Source of the DNA: Candidatus Kaiserbacteria bacterium
Lineage (GTDB): Bacteria; Patescibacteriota; Minisyncoccia; Phycocordibacterales; UBA2100
Reading direction: 5' to 3'
Assembly (NCBI GenBank): GCA_024654165.1
Contig: JANLIP010000074.1
Coordinates: 1-10,527 of the forward strand
Length of the DNA: 10,527 nt
The position numbers were made by a program, and so were the translations under genes. The notes under the pieces are model-generated. The model worked only from the letters and a program-made list of their open reading frames with translations. It was not told the origin of the DNA and did not search any database. Of this stretch, positions 4,996-10,527 are shown one piece after another. Positions within the stretch are counted from its first letter, which is position 1. Each line of letters starts with the position of its first letter.

Positions 4996-6870
4996 ATGGA
5001 TATCAGCGAGATTCGCACCAAATATCTGGAATTCTTTGAAAAGCGCGGGCACATTCCCATTCCTTCGGCGCCGATAATTCCCGAGAACGACCCGACGACG
5101 CTTTTCACGGGAAGCGGAATGCAACCGCTTATTCCATATCTCTTGGGCAAGAAACACGCCATGGGAGACCGGCTCGTGAATTCGCAGACATGCTTCCGTG
5201 CGATGGATATAGACGAGGTGGGGGACAACCGCCACACAACCTTTTTTGAAATGCTCGGTAATTGGTCGCTTGGAGACTATTTTAAGCGCGAGCAATTGCC
5301 GTGGCTTTTTGAATTCCTGACTAAAGAAATCGGGATTCCCAAAGAGCGTTTATGGGTGACTTGTTTTGAGGGCGATGAAAAACTCAATCTCCCGCGCGAC
5401 AATGAATCAGCGGAAATTTGGAAAGAGCTTGGCATACCGCAAGAGCGGATTCGTTTCTACGGCTCCAAGAAGAATTGGTGGAGTCGGGCTGGCGAGCCCG
5501 AAAATATGCCGGAGGGCGAGCCGGGAGGGCCGGATTCGGAAGTATTTTATGATTTCGGAACTCCGCATGACGCGAAATTCGGAGCGGAATGCCACCCGAA
5601 CTGCGAGTGCGGGCGGTTCTTGGAAATCGGGAACTCCGTTTTCATGCAGTACATCTCGGCCCAAGGCCGATCCGCCTCGGGCGGAAAGCAGACGGTTTTT
5701 AATCTTCTCCCCAAACAAAACGTGGATTTCGGCGGGGGATTGGAGAGGATAGCGGCGGCAAAGAATGACAATCCGGATATCTTTCGGACGGACGTTTTTG
5801 AGGAAACAATATCTCTTTTGGAGCATTATTCCGACGGAAAATCGTATGACGACAGCAGATACACAAGAAGCTTCCGCATCATTGCCGACCATATCCGTGC
5901 GGCGGCATTTATGATTGCGGACGGCGTGAGGCCTTCCAACACCGACCGCGGGTACATCTTGCGCCGGCTCATCCGCCGCGCTTCCCAGCACGCGATAGCT
6001 CTCGGGTGCGCGCAGGGACAGGAGAAAGAGAACGAGCTCGTGCGATGCGCCATTATCGTGATTGAAAAATATAAGGGGTGGTACACGAAACTGGACGGAG
6101 AGGAAGTCTACGAAACCATCTCGCGCGAAATCTGGCAGGAAGAAAAACAATTTGCTCACACATTGGAACAGGGAACCAAGGAATTTGAGAAAATGACGAC
6201 CGATAATATTTCAGGCGAGCAGGCTTTTATGCTTTTCACCACGTACGGATTCCCGATTGAAATGACTCTGGAGATGGCAGAGGCGAAAGGTAAATCTGTT
6301 GACGAGAACGGGTTCAGGGCACTCATGGAGAAACATAAGGATATGTCGCGCGCGGGCTCGGAGCGGAAATTCAAGGGAGGGCTTGCCGACACTTCCGAGG
6401 CCACCACGCGCCTCCACACCGCTCACCACCTATTATTGAAAGCACTGCAAATCGTACTCGGCCCGCAAGTAAAACAGCGGGGGAGCAACATAACAAGCGA
6501 ACGCCTGCGCATAGACTTTTCGCATGGAGAAAAAATGAGGCCCGAAGAAATCAAAGAGGTTGAAAGAATAGTGAACGAAAAAATCCAAGAAGCGTTGCCC
6601 GTTATATGTTCGGCGATTCCGAAAAGCGAAGCGGAGAAACTGGGGGCACAGCAAGAATTCGGCGCCAAATATCCCGACATGGTTTCCGTTTATTCCGTCG
6701 GACCGAAAGGCGCGACAAAAGAAAACCCGCAATTTGAGAAAGCATTTTCCATAGAATTCTGCGGCGGGCCTCATGTGGAAAATACCAAAGAGCTCGGTAG
6801 TACGTTCAAAATCCTCAAAGAAGAAGCTGTTGCCTCCGGCATAAGGCGCATCAAGGCAGTACTCATGTGA
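4996..6870 (+). CDS. alaS: Alanyl-tRNA synthetase, short form without C-Ala domain
   Basis: This 624-residue class II synthetase charges tRNA-Ala. Motif 2 is seen around R68 through H80-T-T-F-F-E-M-L-G-N-W-S (80-91), and motif 3 is D-F-G-G-G-L-E-R-I (244-252). The tRNA-recognition helices follow (R-G-Y-I-L-R-R-L-I-R-R, 318-328). The editing domain is complete, with zinc ligands H474/H478 (H-T-A-H-H) and C589/H593 (C-G-G-P-H), so mischarged Ser- or Gly-tRNA should be hydrolysed in cis. The protein stops soon after it; the dimerising coiled coil and C-Ala domain of the roughly 875-residue E. coli enzyme are missing. The stretch that in E. coli carries G-P-C-G-P-C-S-E is here G-E-P-G-G-P-D-S-E, and a C-H-P-N-C-E-C cluster (199-205) occurs slightly later, which may hold metal. 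The stop is genuine: the next gene follows with its own promoter, and no C-Ala-coding frame remains downstream. Confidence 0.97.
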   Translation: MDISEIRTKYLEFFEKRGHIPIPSAPIIPENDPTTLFTGSGMQPLIPYLLGKKHAMGDRLVNSQTCFRAMDIDEVGDNRHTTFFEMLGNWSLGDYFKREQLPWLFEFLTKEIGIPKERLWVTCFEGDEKLNLPRDNESAEIWKELGIPQERIRFYGSKKNWWSRAGEPENMPEGEPGGPDSEVFYDFGTPHDAKFGAECHPNCECGRFLEIGNSVFMQYISAQGRSASGGKQTVFNLLPKQNVDFGGGLERIAAAKNDNPDIFRTDVFEETISLLEHYSDGKSYDDSRYTRSFRIIADHIRAAAFMIADGVRPSNTDRGYILRRLIRRASQHAIALGCAQGQEKENELVRCAIIVIEKYKGWYTKLDGEEVYETISREIWQEEKQFAHTLEQGTKEFEKMTTDNISGEQAFMLFTTYGFPIEMTLEMAEAKGKSVDENGFRALMEKHKDMSRAGSERKFKGGLADTSEATTRLHTAHHLLLKALQIVLGPQVKQRGSNITSERLRIDFSHGEKMRPEEIKEVERIVNEKIQEALPVICSAIPKSEAEKLGAQQEFGAKYPDMVSVYSVGPKGATKENPQFEKAFSIEFCGGPHVENTKELGSTFKILKEEAVASGIRRIKAVLM

Positions 6871-6878
6871 ATTATCCT

Positions 6879-6902
6879 CTACTGACTAAAAACTACTGAC
6901 TA
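6879..6902 (+). repeat. Two copies of a 10-base direct repeat upstream of the PilM-like gene
   Basis: CTACTGACTA occurs at 6879-6888 and 6893-6902, a 14-base period, and is followed by the related CTAACTA. The second copy contains CTGACT at the position of a -35 element for the downstream promoter. It may be simple-sequence spacer with stops in several frames, or a tandem regulator site. Confidence 0.55.
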
Positions 6903-6925
6903 CTAACTATTTGAGTTGTTATACT
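6896..6925 (+). promoter_or_regulatory. Promoter of the PilM/FtsA-like gene
   Basis: CTGACT (6896-6901) matches four of six -35 bases. After 18 bases comes TATACT (6920-6925), preceded by TGT to make an extended -10. It ends 8 bases before ATG 6934, again predicting a leaderless transcript. Confidence 0.55.
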
Positions 6926-6933
6926 ATTAACTA

Positions 6934-8094
6934 ATGCTCGGCCTATCCTCTTTACATAAGAAAGAAAATATAGTTTCTGTTGCTGATATTGGAAGCGGGC
7001 ATGTAGGCTACGCGCTTGTAGAGGTTCGGAAAGGGCAAATTCCAGTGATACTTGCATCGGCGCGAGCGGTATTGCCCCTTGAGAAGCGCACGCCCGCGCA
7101 GGTAAAATCCGGAATTCTTTCTTTGCTTGATGATATCTGCAAAAAAGCCTCGGAGGAGTATGTGCAAATACATGCTCGGCAAAGCCTACCCCTTGTCTCT
7201 GCGTCTTATGTCATATTGCAGGCACCATGGTCTGAATCAGAAATTGCGCATGCCGAGACTGTCTTCAAAAAAGACACGCACATCACTGATGAAATTATAG
7301 CAGGCCTTGCACAGGAGGCGCTTAAAACCGATGAGAAGCTGGACCACAATAACTTATTTGAAGCGGGCGTCGTGCGCGTGAGCTTAAACGGATATCCGAC
7401 GAAAAAACCGGCAGGCAAAGAAGCTCATGCCGTTGCAGTCTCCGCATTAATTTCGCAGTGCGAGCCAAAATTGCTTGCTAACATTAAAGAAAAACTGCAA
7501 CGCGTTTTTCCTTCCGCCAAGCCCAGCGCGTATTCGCGCGTGCGAGTCCTTTTGTCGGCATTGCGCGAAATGCGTCCCCAATCTTCAGACAGCATGATAA
7601 TTGATATGGAAAATGAAGCCACAAACTGCATCGTGATGCGCGACGGGTTAATATCAGAACATTTTCTTGTGCCCGAAGGCACCCAGACAATCTTAAAAAG
7701 AATTTCGGAAGGAATGCCGGAGGAGACGCTATCGCTTATGCGCATGGTATCTCGCGGTACATGCAGTACTCCGGCATGCGACAAATTAAACTCCTCGCTA
7801 GCATTGGCAGAACCGGAAATCGTGCGCATATTTGGAGATGCGCTTGGCCACCTCGTAAGCAAGCACAGGCTTCCAAACGAGCTTTTGCTGATTTCCGACC
7901 CGGCTTTGTCGGATTGGCTCTCTACTATTTTTTCGCGCATCGATTTTAGCCAGTTCACGGTAACGACAAGAGAATTCGCACCGTCAGTTATTACTTCCGA
8001 GAACTTGCGCGCATCTGTAGCAAGCGCAGGAGGGGCTATAGACACCGGCCTTATGCTCGCCGTGAGCTTTGTCAACACGGAAGAGCGAAATTGA
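6934..8094 (+). CDS. PilM/FtsA-like actin-fold ATPase
   Basis: A 386-residue protein with the ASKHA (actin/FtsA/PilM) layout. Residues 14-30 (V-S-V-A-D-I-G-S-G-H-V-G-Y-A-L-V-E) are the phosphate-1 strand-turn-strand. L-N-G-Y-P-T-K-K-P-A-G-K (151-162) resembles the opening of the FtsA/PilM 1C subdomain. M-I-I-D-M-E-N-E-A-T (221-230) stands where phosphate 2 is expected, with the usual D-x-G changed to D-M-E. The adenosine-side glycine pair is not obvious around 316-325, so nucleotide binding may be weakened. PilM is the cytosolic ring component of type IV pilus systems and FtsA anchors FtsZ. The next gene encodes a single-pass membrane protein, as pilN follows pilM, which favours a PilM-like role. 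No other pilus gene is in view, and the last residues do not form a membrane-binding amphipathic helix like that of FtsA. Confidence 0.68.
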   Translation: MLGLSSLHKKENIVSVADIGSGHVGYALVEVRKGQIPVILASARAVLPLEKRTPAQVKSGILSLLDDICKKASEEYVQIHARQSLPLVSASYVILQAPWSESEIAHAETVFKKDTHITDEIIAGLAQEALKTDEKLDHNNLFEAGVVRVSLNGYPTKKPAGKEAHAVAVSALISQCEPKLLANIKEKLQRVFPSAKPSAYSRVRVLLSALREMRPQSSDSMIIDMENEATNCIVMRDGLISEHFLVPEGTQTILKRISEGMPEETLSLMRMVSRGTCSTPACDKLNSSLALAEPEIVRIFGDALGHLVSKHRLPNELLLISDPALSDWLSTIFSRIDFSQFTVTTREFAPSVITSENLRASVASAGGAIDTGLMLAVSFVNTEERN

Positions 8095-8114
8095 CGTTGC
8101 CAGCCGATTTCACA

Positions 8115-8123
8115 TGATATAAT
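8115..8123 (+). promoter_or_regulatory. Extended -10 promoter before the J-like membrane protein gene
   Basis: TGA-TATAAT (hexamer 8118-8123) is a perfect extended -10 in the 59-base gap between the two genes. A TTGACG at 8091-8096 overlaps the upstream stop but is 21 bases away, longer than ideal. Transcription would start near 8130. A second hexamer, TATAAA (8142-8147), ends 6 bases before ATG 8154 and could give a leaderless transcript instead. Confidence 0.5.
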
Positions 8124-8153
8124 TTCATCCGTAGAGAGTTCTATAAATTTCAT

Positions 8154-9521
8154 ATGGCAGACGATTATTTCAAAGATATATTGCCGAAATCAGGCTCATC
8201 CAGGAACACAGTCTCCGCGGGTGCTCCGCAACAGCCTTCTTTCTCAAGCGCAGAGCGCTCCATAAGAAACATAACGGTTTCTCCCAGGCATAAACAGCGC
8301 GTGGGTTCTAGCGATATGCGCGAAATGAGGGAACCGCCATCAACTCCCAGCTTTGCTTCCTCCGGGCCTTCAAAACCCCTGGGAAAGAGGGTGTGGATTT
8401 GGATAATCGCAGCCGTTTCTGTGCTCGTGCTTATCATAATTGCAATATTCTTCTTCCGTTCCACTACCGTCACCGTGACGCCTCGCTCTCACGCCGTTGT
8501 CTTTGACAGCACATCAAATTTTGTCGCATACCCAATCGCAGAAGCGGCTACAGGCACTCTCGCATATAGCGTCTCTGCCAGCGATTTGGAAGATTCGGCT
8601 GTTGTTAAATCTGAAGGCAAAGAACATGCGGAAGAAAAGGCCACAGGTACTATAGAGGTGTTTAACGAGTACGGAACTGGAAGCATTCGCCTCATTAAGA
8701 ATACTCGTTTTGTAACAGAAAGCGGTCTTGTGTTTCGAGTTCCGGCCACAGTAGTAGTCCCGGGAAAGAAAGGCACAAAGCCCGGCTCCGTGGCAATTAC
8801 GGTGTTTGCCGATCAGGCGGGCGTAGAATACAACGTCGGCCCTTCGCGGTTTACGCTTCCCGGCCTAAAGAGCAGTCCGGATATGTATGCAAAAGTTTAT
8901 GGGCGTTCATCTGCCGCAATGTCGGGCGGATTCGTGGGGGATAGGCCTGCCATTGCGCCCGCGACTCTTGAATCGGCGCGCGCGGAAATCCGGGGCAGGC
9001 TAGAAAGCAAAGCGCGGGATACAGCTGACTCGCTCGCGAATGATACAAGCGTTGTCTTTCCTGGTCTCGTGAAGATTACTTATGAATCTTTGCCTATCAC
9101 GAGCGAGGCAGGGGGCGATGTTAGACTGCACGAAAAAGCGCACGTTGAAGTTCCAGTTTTCACGGCAGAATCTCTTGCACAGGTTGTGGCTCTCGCAGCC
9201 GGGGCGAATGTGGGGAATGAAAAAATATCCCTATCGGGAATGGATAAGGCAAAAGCAGTTGCAAAGGGCGCTTCTGTATTAGGTAAAGACACCCTCGCAT
9301 TTGCTTTAAATGGAGGAGCAGTAATTGTTTGGAATGTTGATTCCGGGGCCTTAGCCCAAGCTCTTGCGGGCCGGGACAATTCCGCATTTCAGGGAATAGT
9401 AAATGGTTTCCCTGGAATACAAGAAGCTCGGGCCAGGATAGAACCATTCTGGAAGGGATCGTTCCCCGCATCTCCATCTGACATCAAAATTGAATTAGTG
9501 CCTGTAGAAAGCGCCAAATAA
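8154..9521 (+). CDS. Single-pass membrane protein with baseplate-J-like extracytoplasmic region
   Basis: This 455-residue protein has a cytosolic tail of about 79 residues that is Ser/Pro/Arg-rich and probably disordered, one membrane helix (80-101, preceded by G-K-R and ending F-F-F-R), and a large outer domain. Residues 162-245 (A-T-G-T-I-E-V-F-N, T-R-F-V-T-E-S-G-L-V-F-R-V, then A-G-V-E-Y-N-V) follow the pattern of phage baseplate-J/gp47-type beta domains, a similarity often flagged in CPR proteins. The family match is by pattern only. The tail contains two short motifs, F-K-D-I-L-P (7-12) and R-S-I-R-N-I-T-V (35-42), that look like docking peptides. With the PilM-like ATPase just upstream, the arrangement parallels PilM-PilN, in which the N-terminal peptide of PilN sits in PilM. 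An envelope or pilus-like assembly role is inferred; no phage genes are nearby. Confidence 0.6.
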   Translation: MADDYFKDILPKSGSSRNTVSAGAPQQPSFSSAERSIRNITVSPRHKQRVGSSDMREMREPPSTPSFASSGPSKPLGKRVWIWIIAAVSVLVLIIIAIFFFRSTTVTVTPRSHAVVFDSTSNFVAYPIAEAATGTLAYSVSASDLEDSAVVKSEGKEHAEEKATGTIEVFNEYGTGSIRLIKNTRFVTESGLVFRVPATVVVPGKKGTKPGSVAITVFADQAGVEYNVGPSRFTLPGLKSSPDMYAKVYGRSSAAMSGGFVGDRPAIAPATLESARAEIRGRLESKARDTADSLANDTSVVFPGLVKITYESLPITSEAGGDVRLHEKAHVEVPVFTAESLAQVVALAAGANVGNEKISLSGMDKAKAVAKGASVLGKDTLAFALNGGAVIVWNVDSGALAQALAGRDNSAFQGIVNGFPGIQEARARIEPFWKGSFPASPSDIKIELVPVESAK

Positions 9522-9523
9522 GC

Positions 9524-9552
9524 TTGACGCCGCTGTTCTAAGCTGATATTGT
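9524..9552 (+). promoter_or_regulatory. infA promoter
   Basis: TTGACG (9524-9529), a 17-base spacer, and TATTGT (9547-9552) preceded by TGA (extended -10). It begins 2 bases after the upstream stop. Transcription should start near 9559, about 110 bases before the infA ATG, leaving a long leader by the standards of this window. Confidence 0.6.
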
Positions 9553-9565
9553 AACTCGCGCAGAT

Positions 9566-9664
9566 ATGCCCGCACACACGAATTACCAAAGAATATCCGT
9601 TATAGGAATTCTGGAGGTATTGGGTAAATCTGATAGTACGTCAGCGCATTCTTATTTCGTGTGA
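9566..9664 (+). CDS. Possible 32-residue leader peptide upstream of infA
   Basis: An ATG at 9566, a few bases downstream of the expected transcription start, opens a 32-codon frame that ends in TGA at 9662-9664. The stop overlaps a GTG (9661) in the infA frame by four bases (GTGA) and lies 5 bases before the infA ATG, a layout suited to translational coupling. The peptide is not recognised. A GGAGG at 9613-9617 lies inside the frame with no well-spaced start after it. A 32-codon frame can easily occur by chance, so this is offered as a candidate only. Confidence 0.25.
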   Translation: MPAHTNYQRISVIGILEVLGKSDSTSAHSYFV

Positions 9665-9669
9665 CGGGT

Positions 9670-9876
9670 ATGGCGGAACCAGAGGTTGTAGAGGGAGTAG
9701 TCGATGAGGCTCTTCCTAATACGCTTTTTCGCGTGAAGCTTGGAACCGGAGAGGTCGTTCTAGCGTACCTAGCCGGAAAAATGCGTCTGCATAGAATCAA
9801 GGTTTTGGTCGGCGACAAAGTCTCTGTCCGGCTCGATCCTTACGGGGGGCGCGCACGCATTACGCGAAGAACTTAG
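9670..9876 (+). CDS. infA: Translation initiation factor IF-1
   Basis: The 68-residue product is a single S1-like OB fold that binds the ribosomal A site with IF-2 and IF-3 during initiation. Recognisable family elements are E-G-V-V near the start, L-P-N-T-L-F-R-V, the G-K-M-R-L-H-R-I-K segment, and [12 protein letters not shown]. The ATG at 9670 gives a normal-length IF-1 beginning M-A-E-P; a GTG at 9661 would add three residues (V-T-G) and overlap the small upstream frame. Neither start has a Shine-Dalgarno sequence nearby. The gene is followed by rpmJ and rpsM, a common bacterial order, but map, adk or secY do not precede it directly here. Its stop codon is in the 5' arm of a stem-loop. 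Confidence 0.95.
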   Translation: MAEPEVVEGVVDEALPNTLFRVKLGTGEVVLAYLAGKMRLHRIKVLVGDKVSVRLDPYGGRARITRRT

Positions 9877-9909
9877 AAAATCTTATGCGCCGTGCGAATT
9901 AGATTTTCT
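9875..9909 (+). other. Stem-loop overlapping the infA stop codon
   Basis: AGAAAATCT (9875-9883) pairs perfectly with AGATTTTCT (9901-9909) around a 17-base loop that includes GCGCCGTGCG. The AT-rich stem and the lack of a T-run afterwards argue against a strong intrinsic terminator. The stem sequence recurs in the hairpin at the rpmJ start. Confidence 0.5.
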
Positions 9910-9911
9910 TA

Positions 9912-10015
9912 GCCCGCCCAAATTTTGTCGTGGGGAATTCAAAACTCTGTTCAAAATCATTGATAACCATTCGTATAAATGTTATAAACGCATCTGAGCA
10001 AAAATTTAGGCGGGC
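9912..10015. repeat. 15-bp inverted repeat enclosing the rpmJ promoter
   Basis: GCCCGCCCAAATTTT (9912-9926) and AAAATTTAGGCGGGC (10001-10015) are reverse complements with one mismatch (9919 against 10008) and 74 bases between. The enclosed DNA carries the promoter at 9960-9988. The arrangement resembles the ends of a miniature inserted element, or paired binding sites either side of a promoter. No transposase and no clear target-site duplication are visible. Confidence 0.6.
9960..9988 (+). promoter_or_regulatory. Strong promoter for the rpmJ-rpsM cluster
   Basis: TTGATA (9960-9965), exactly 17 bases, then TATAAA (9983-9988): five of six matches at each box with ideal spacing. Transcription should begin near 9995, leaving a leader of about 60 bases before rpmJ that contains the hairpin at 10015-10057. 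Confidence 0.72.
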
Positions 10016-10057
10016 ATAGATTTTTCTAACTCGCTGCGCTCGTAACAAAAATCTATG
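10015..10057 (+). promoter_or_regulatory. Hairpin sequestering the rpmJ start codon
   Basis: CATAGATTTTT (10015-10025) and AAAAATCTATG (10047-10057) are perfect 11-bp reverse complements around a 21-base loop containing CTCGCTGCGCTCG. The last three bases of the 3' arm are the rpmJ ATG, and no Shine-Dalgarno sequence is present, so the folded leader should hide the start. This placement fits a translational control element for the ribosomal protein cluster. That role is an inference; a dispersed repeat that landed here is the alternative. Confidence 0.6.
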
Positions 10058-10168
10058 AAGGTCAAAGCGTCAGTCAAGAAAATTTGCATGCATTGCAAGC
10101 ACGTAAAGCGCCACGGGCGCCTTCGCGTCATATGCACAAATCCGCGCCATAAACAAAGACAGGGATAA
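10055..10168 (+). CDS. rpmJ: Ribosomal protein L36 (bL36)
   Basis: A 37-residue basic protein of the large ribosomal subunit, too short for routine gene callers. It begins M-K-V-K-A-S-V-K and holds the zinc-binding set C11, C14, C27 and H32 of the cysteine-containing L36 form, ending R-H-K-Q-R-Q-G. Length and sequence are typical. The retained cysteines mark it as the zinc-binding paralogue type rather than the zinc-independent one. It lies 178 bases downstream of infA behind its own promoter, and its stop is 3 bases before rpsM, so the two are co-transcribed. Its ATG ends the 3' arm of a perfect hairpin. Confidence 0.96.
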   Translation: MKVKASVKKICMHCKHVKRHGRLRVICTNPRHKQRQG

Positions 10169-10171
10169 TTT

Positions 10172-10527
10172 ATGCTAAGAATTTCAGGAATCACAGTGCC
10201 AGACAGCAAGCGCCTTGAAATAGGCCTAACTGCCATTTACGGCGTTGGCCGTCCGCGCGCGCTCGCTACTTTGAAGGCGCTTGGAATTGATGCCGGGAAA
10301 AAGCCGGCGGGACTAACGCCCAAAGAAGAGGCTAGCATACGCGAAGCGATAGAAAAATTTACAGTTGAAGGCGAGCTTCGCCGGCAAATCAGCGGAAATA
10401 TTCGCCGTCTAAAAGATATTAAATCGTACAGAGGCATGCGTCACTTAAACAAACTTCCTGCGCGCGGCCAGCGAACAAAAACAAATTCCCGCACGACCAG
10501 GGGCAACGTGCGCAAGACCATGACATC
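10172..10527 (+). CDS. rpsM: Ribosomal protein S13 (uS13), 3' end beyond the window
   Basis: The frame runs off the right edge after 118 complete codons. It begins M-L-R-I-S-G-I-T-V-P-D and contains the helix-two-turn-helix region I-Y-G-V-G-R-P-R-A (28-36), a central segment L-R-R-Q-I-S-G-N-I-R-R-L-K-D-I, and the conserved Y-R-G-M-R-H-L-N-K-L-P-A-R-G-Q-R-T-K-T-N, which contacts 16S rRNA in the head of the small subunit. The E. coli protein has 118 residues, so only a few should be missing. AGGGA (10161-10165), within the end of rpmJ and 6 bases from the ATG, may serve as a weak Shine-Dalgarno sequence. In most bacteria rpsK, rpsD, rpoA and rplQ follow. Confidence 0.97.
   Translation, partial: MLRISGITVPDSKRLEIGLTAIYGVGRPRALATLKALGIDAGKKPAGLTPKEEASIREAIEKFTVEGELRRQISGNIRRLKDIKSYRGMRHLNKLPARGQRTKTNSRTTRGNVRKTMT

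Noticed and set aside
5407..6159. 250-codon minus-strand open frame inside alaS
   Set aside because: It lies wholly within the alaS coding region, and its composition shows no recognisable motif. It is a shadow frame.
8154..9521. Prophage baseplate gene
   Set aside because: The J-like resemblance is limited to part of the outer domain, the protein has a membrane anchor and a disordered tail, and no other phage gene is nearby.
9875..9909. infA intrinsic terminator
   Set aside because: The stem is AT-rich, the loop is long at 17 bases, and no T-run follows, so it was listed as a stem-loop of unknown role.

Overview
The window reads as ordinary chromosome from a small-genome bacterium, most likely a Candidate Phyla Radiation (Patescibacteria, Parcubacteria-like) lineage. 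The grounds are family-level only: a 624-residue alanyl-tRNA synthetase that ends right after its editing domain, an actin-like PilM/FtsA-type ATPase paired with a single-pass membrane protein with a baseplate-J-like outer part, and a compact infA-rpmJ-rpsM ribosomal cluster. No 16S gene is present, so the lineage is an inference.

Layout. Positions 107-2970 hold four plus-strand genes: an ATP-cone/PD-(D/E)XK nuclease fusion, an MgtC-type membrane protein, a RecB/Cas4-like nuclease and uracil-DNA glycosylase (ung), so three of four act on DNA. An unrecognised 126-residue protein follows (3039-3419), the only gene here with a strong Shine-Dalgarno sequence. A hairpin then separates it from a minus-strand M16 zinc protease (3530-4759). 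The protease and alaS (4996-6870) are divergent, and the 236 bp between them contain a perfect 46-bp palindrome and a 13-bp inverted repeat. Positions 6934-9521 carry the PilM/FtsA-like gene and its probable membrane partner. From 9524 to the right edge lie infA, rpmJ and the start of rpsM, with several stem-loops and a strong promoter between infA and rpmJ.

The most consistent signal is that five genes (starts at 107, 949, 1474, 4996, 6934) have a -10-like hexamer ending only 6-8 bases before the start codon and no Shine-Dalgarno sequence. This is what leaderless transcription looks like. Most genes therefore seem to carry their own promoter even where they are tightly packed; ung is the clear exception and probably depends on the gene before it.

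No tRNA, rRNA, CRISPR array, transposase or prophage gene was seen. No gap between genes exceeds 300 bases. The best candidates for something undescribed are the 46-bp palindrome, the PilM-like/J-like membrane pair, and the set of related stem-loops around the infA-rpmJ junction, one of which buries the rpmJ start codon.
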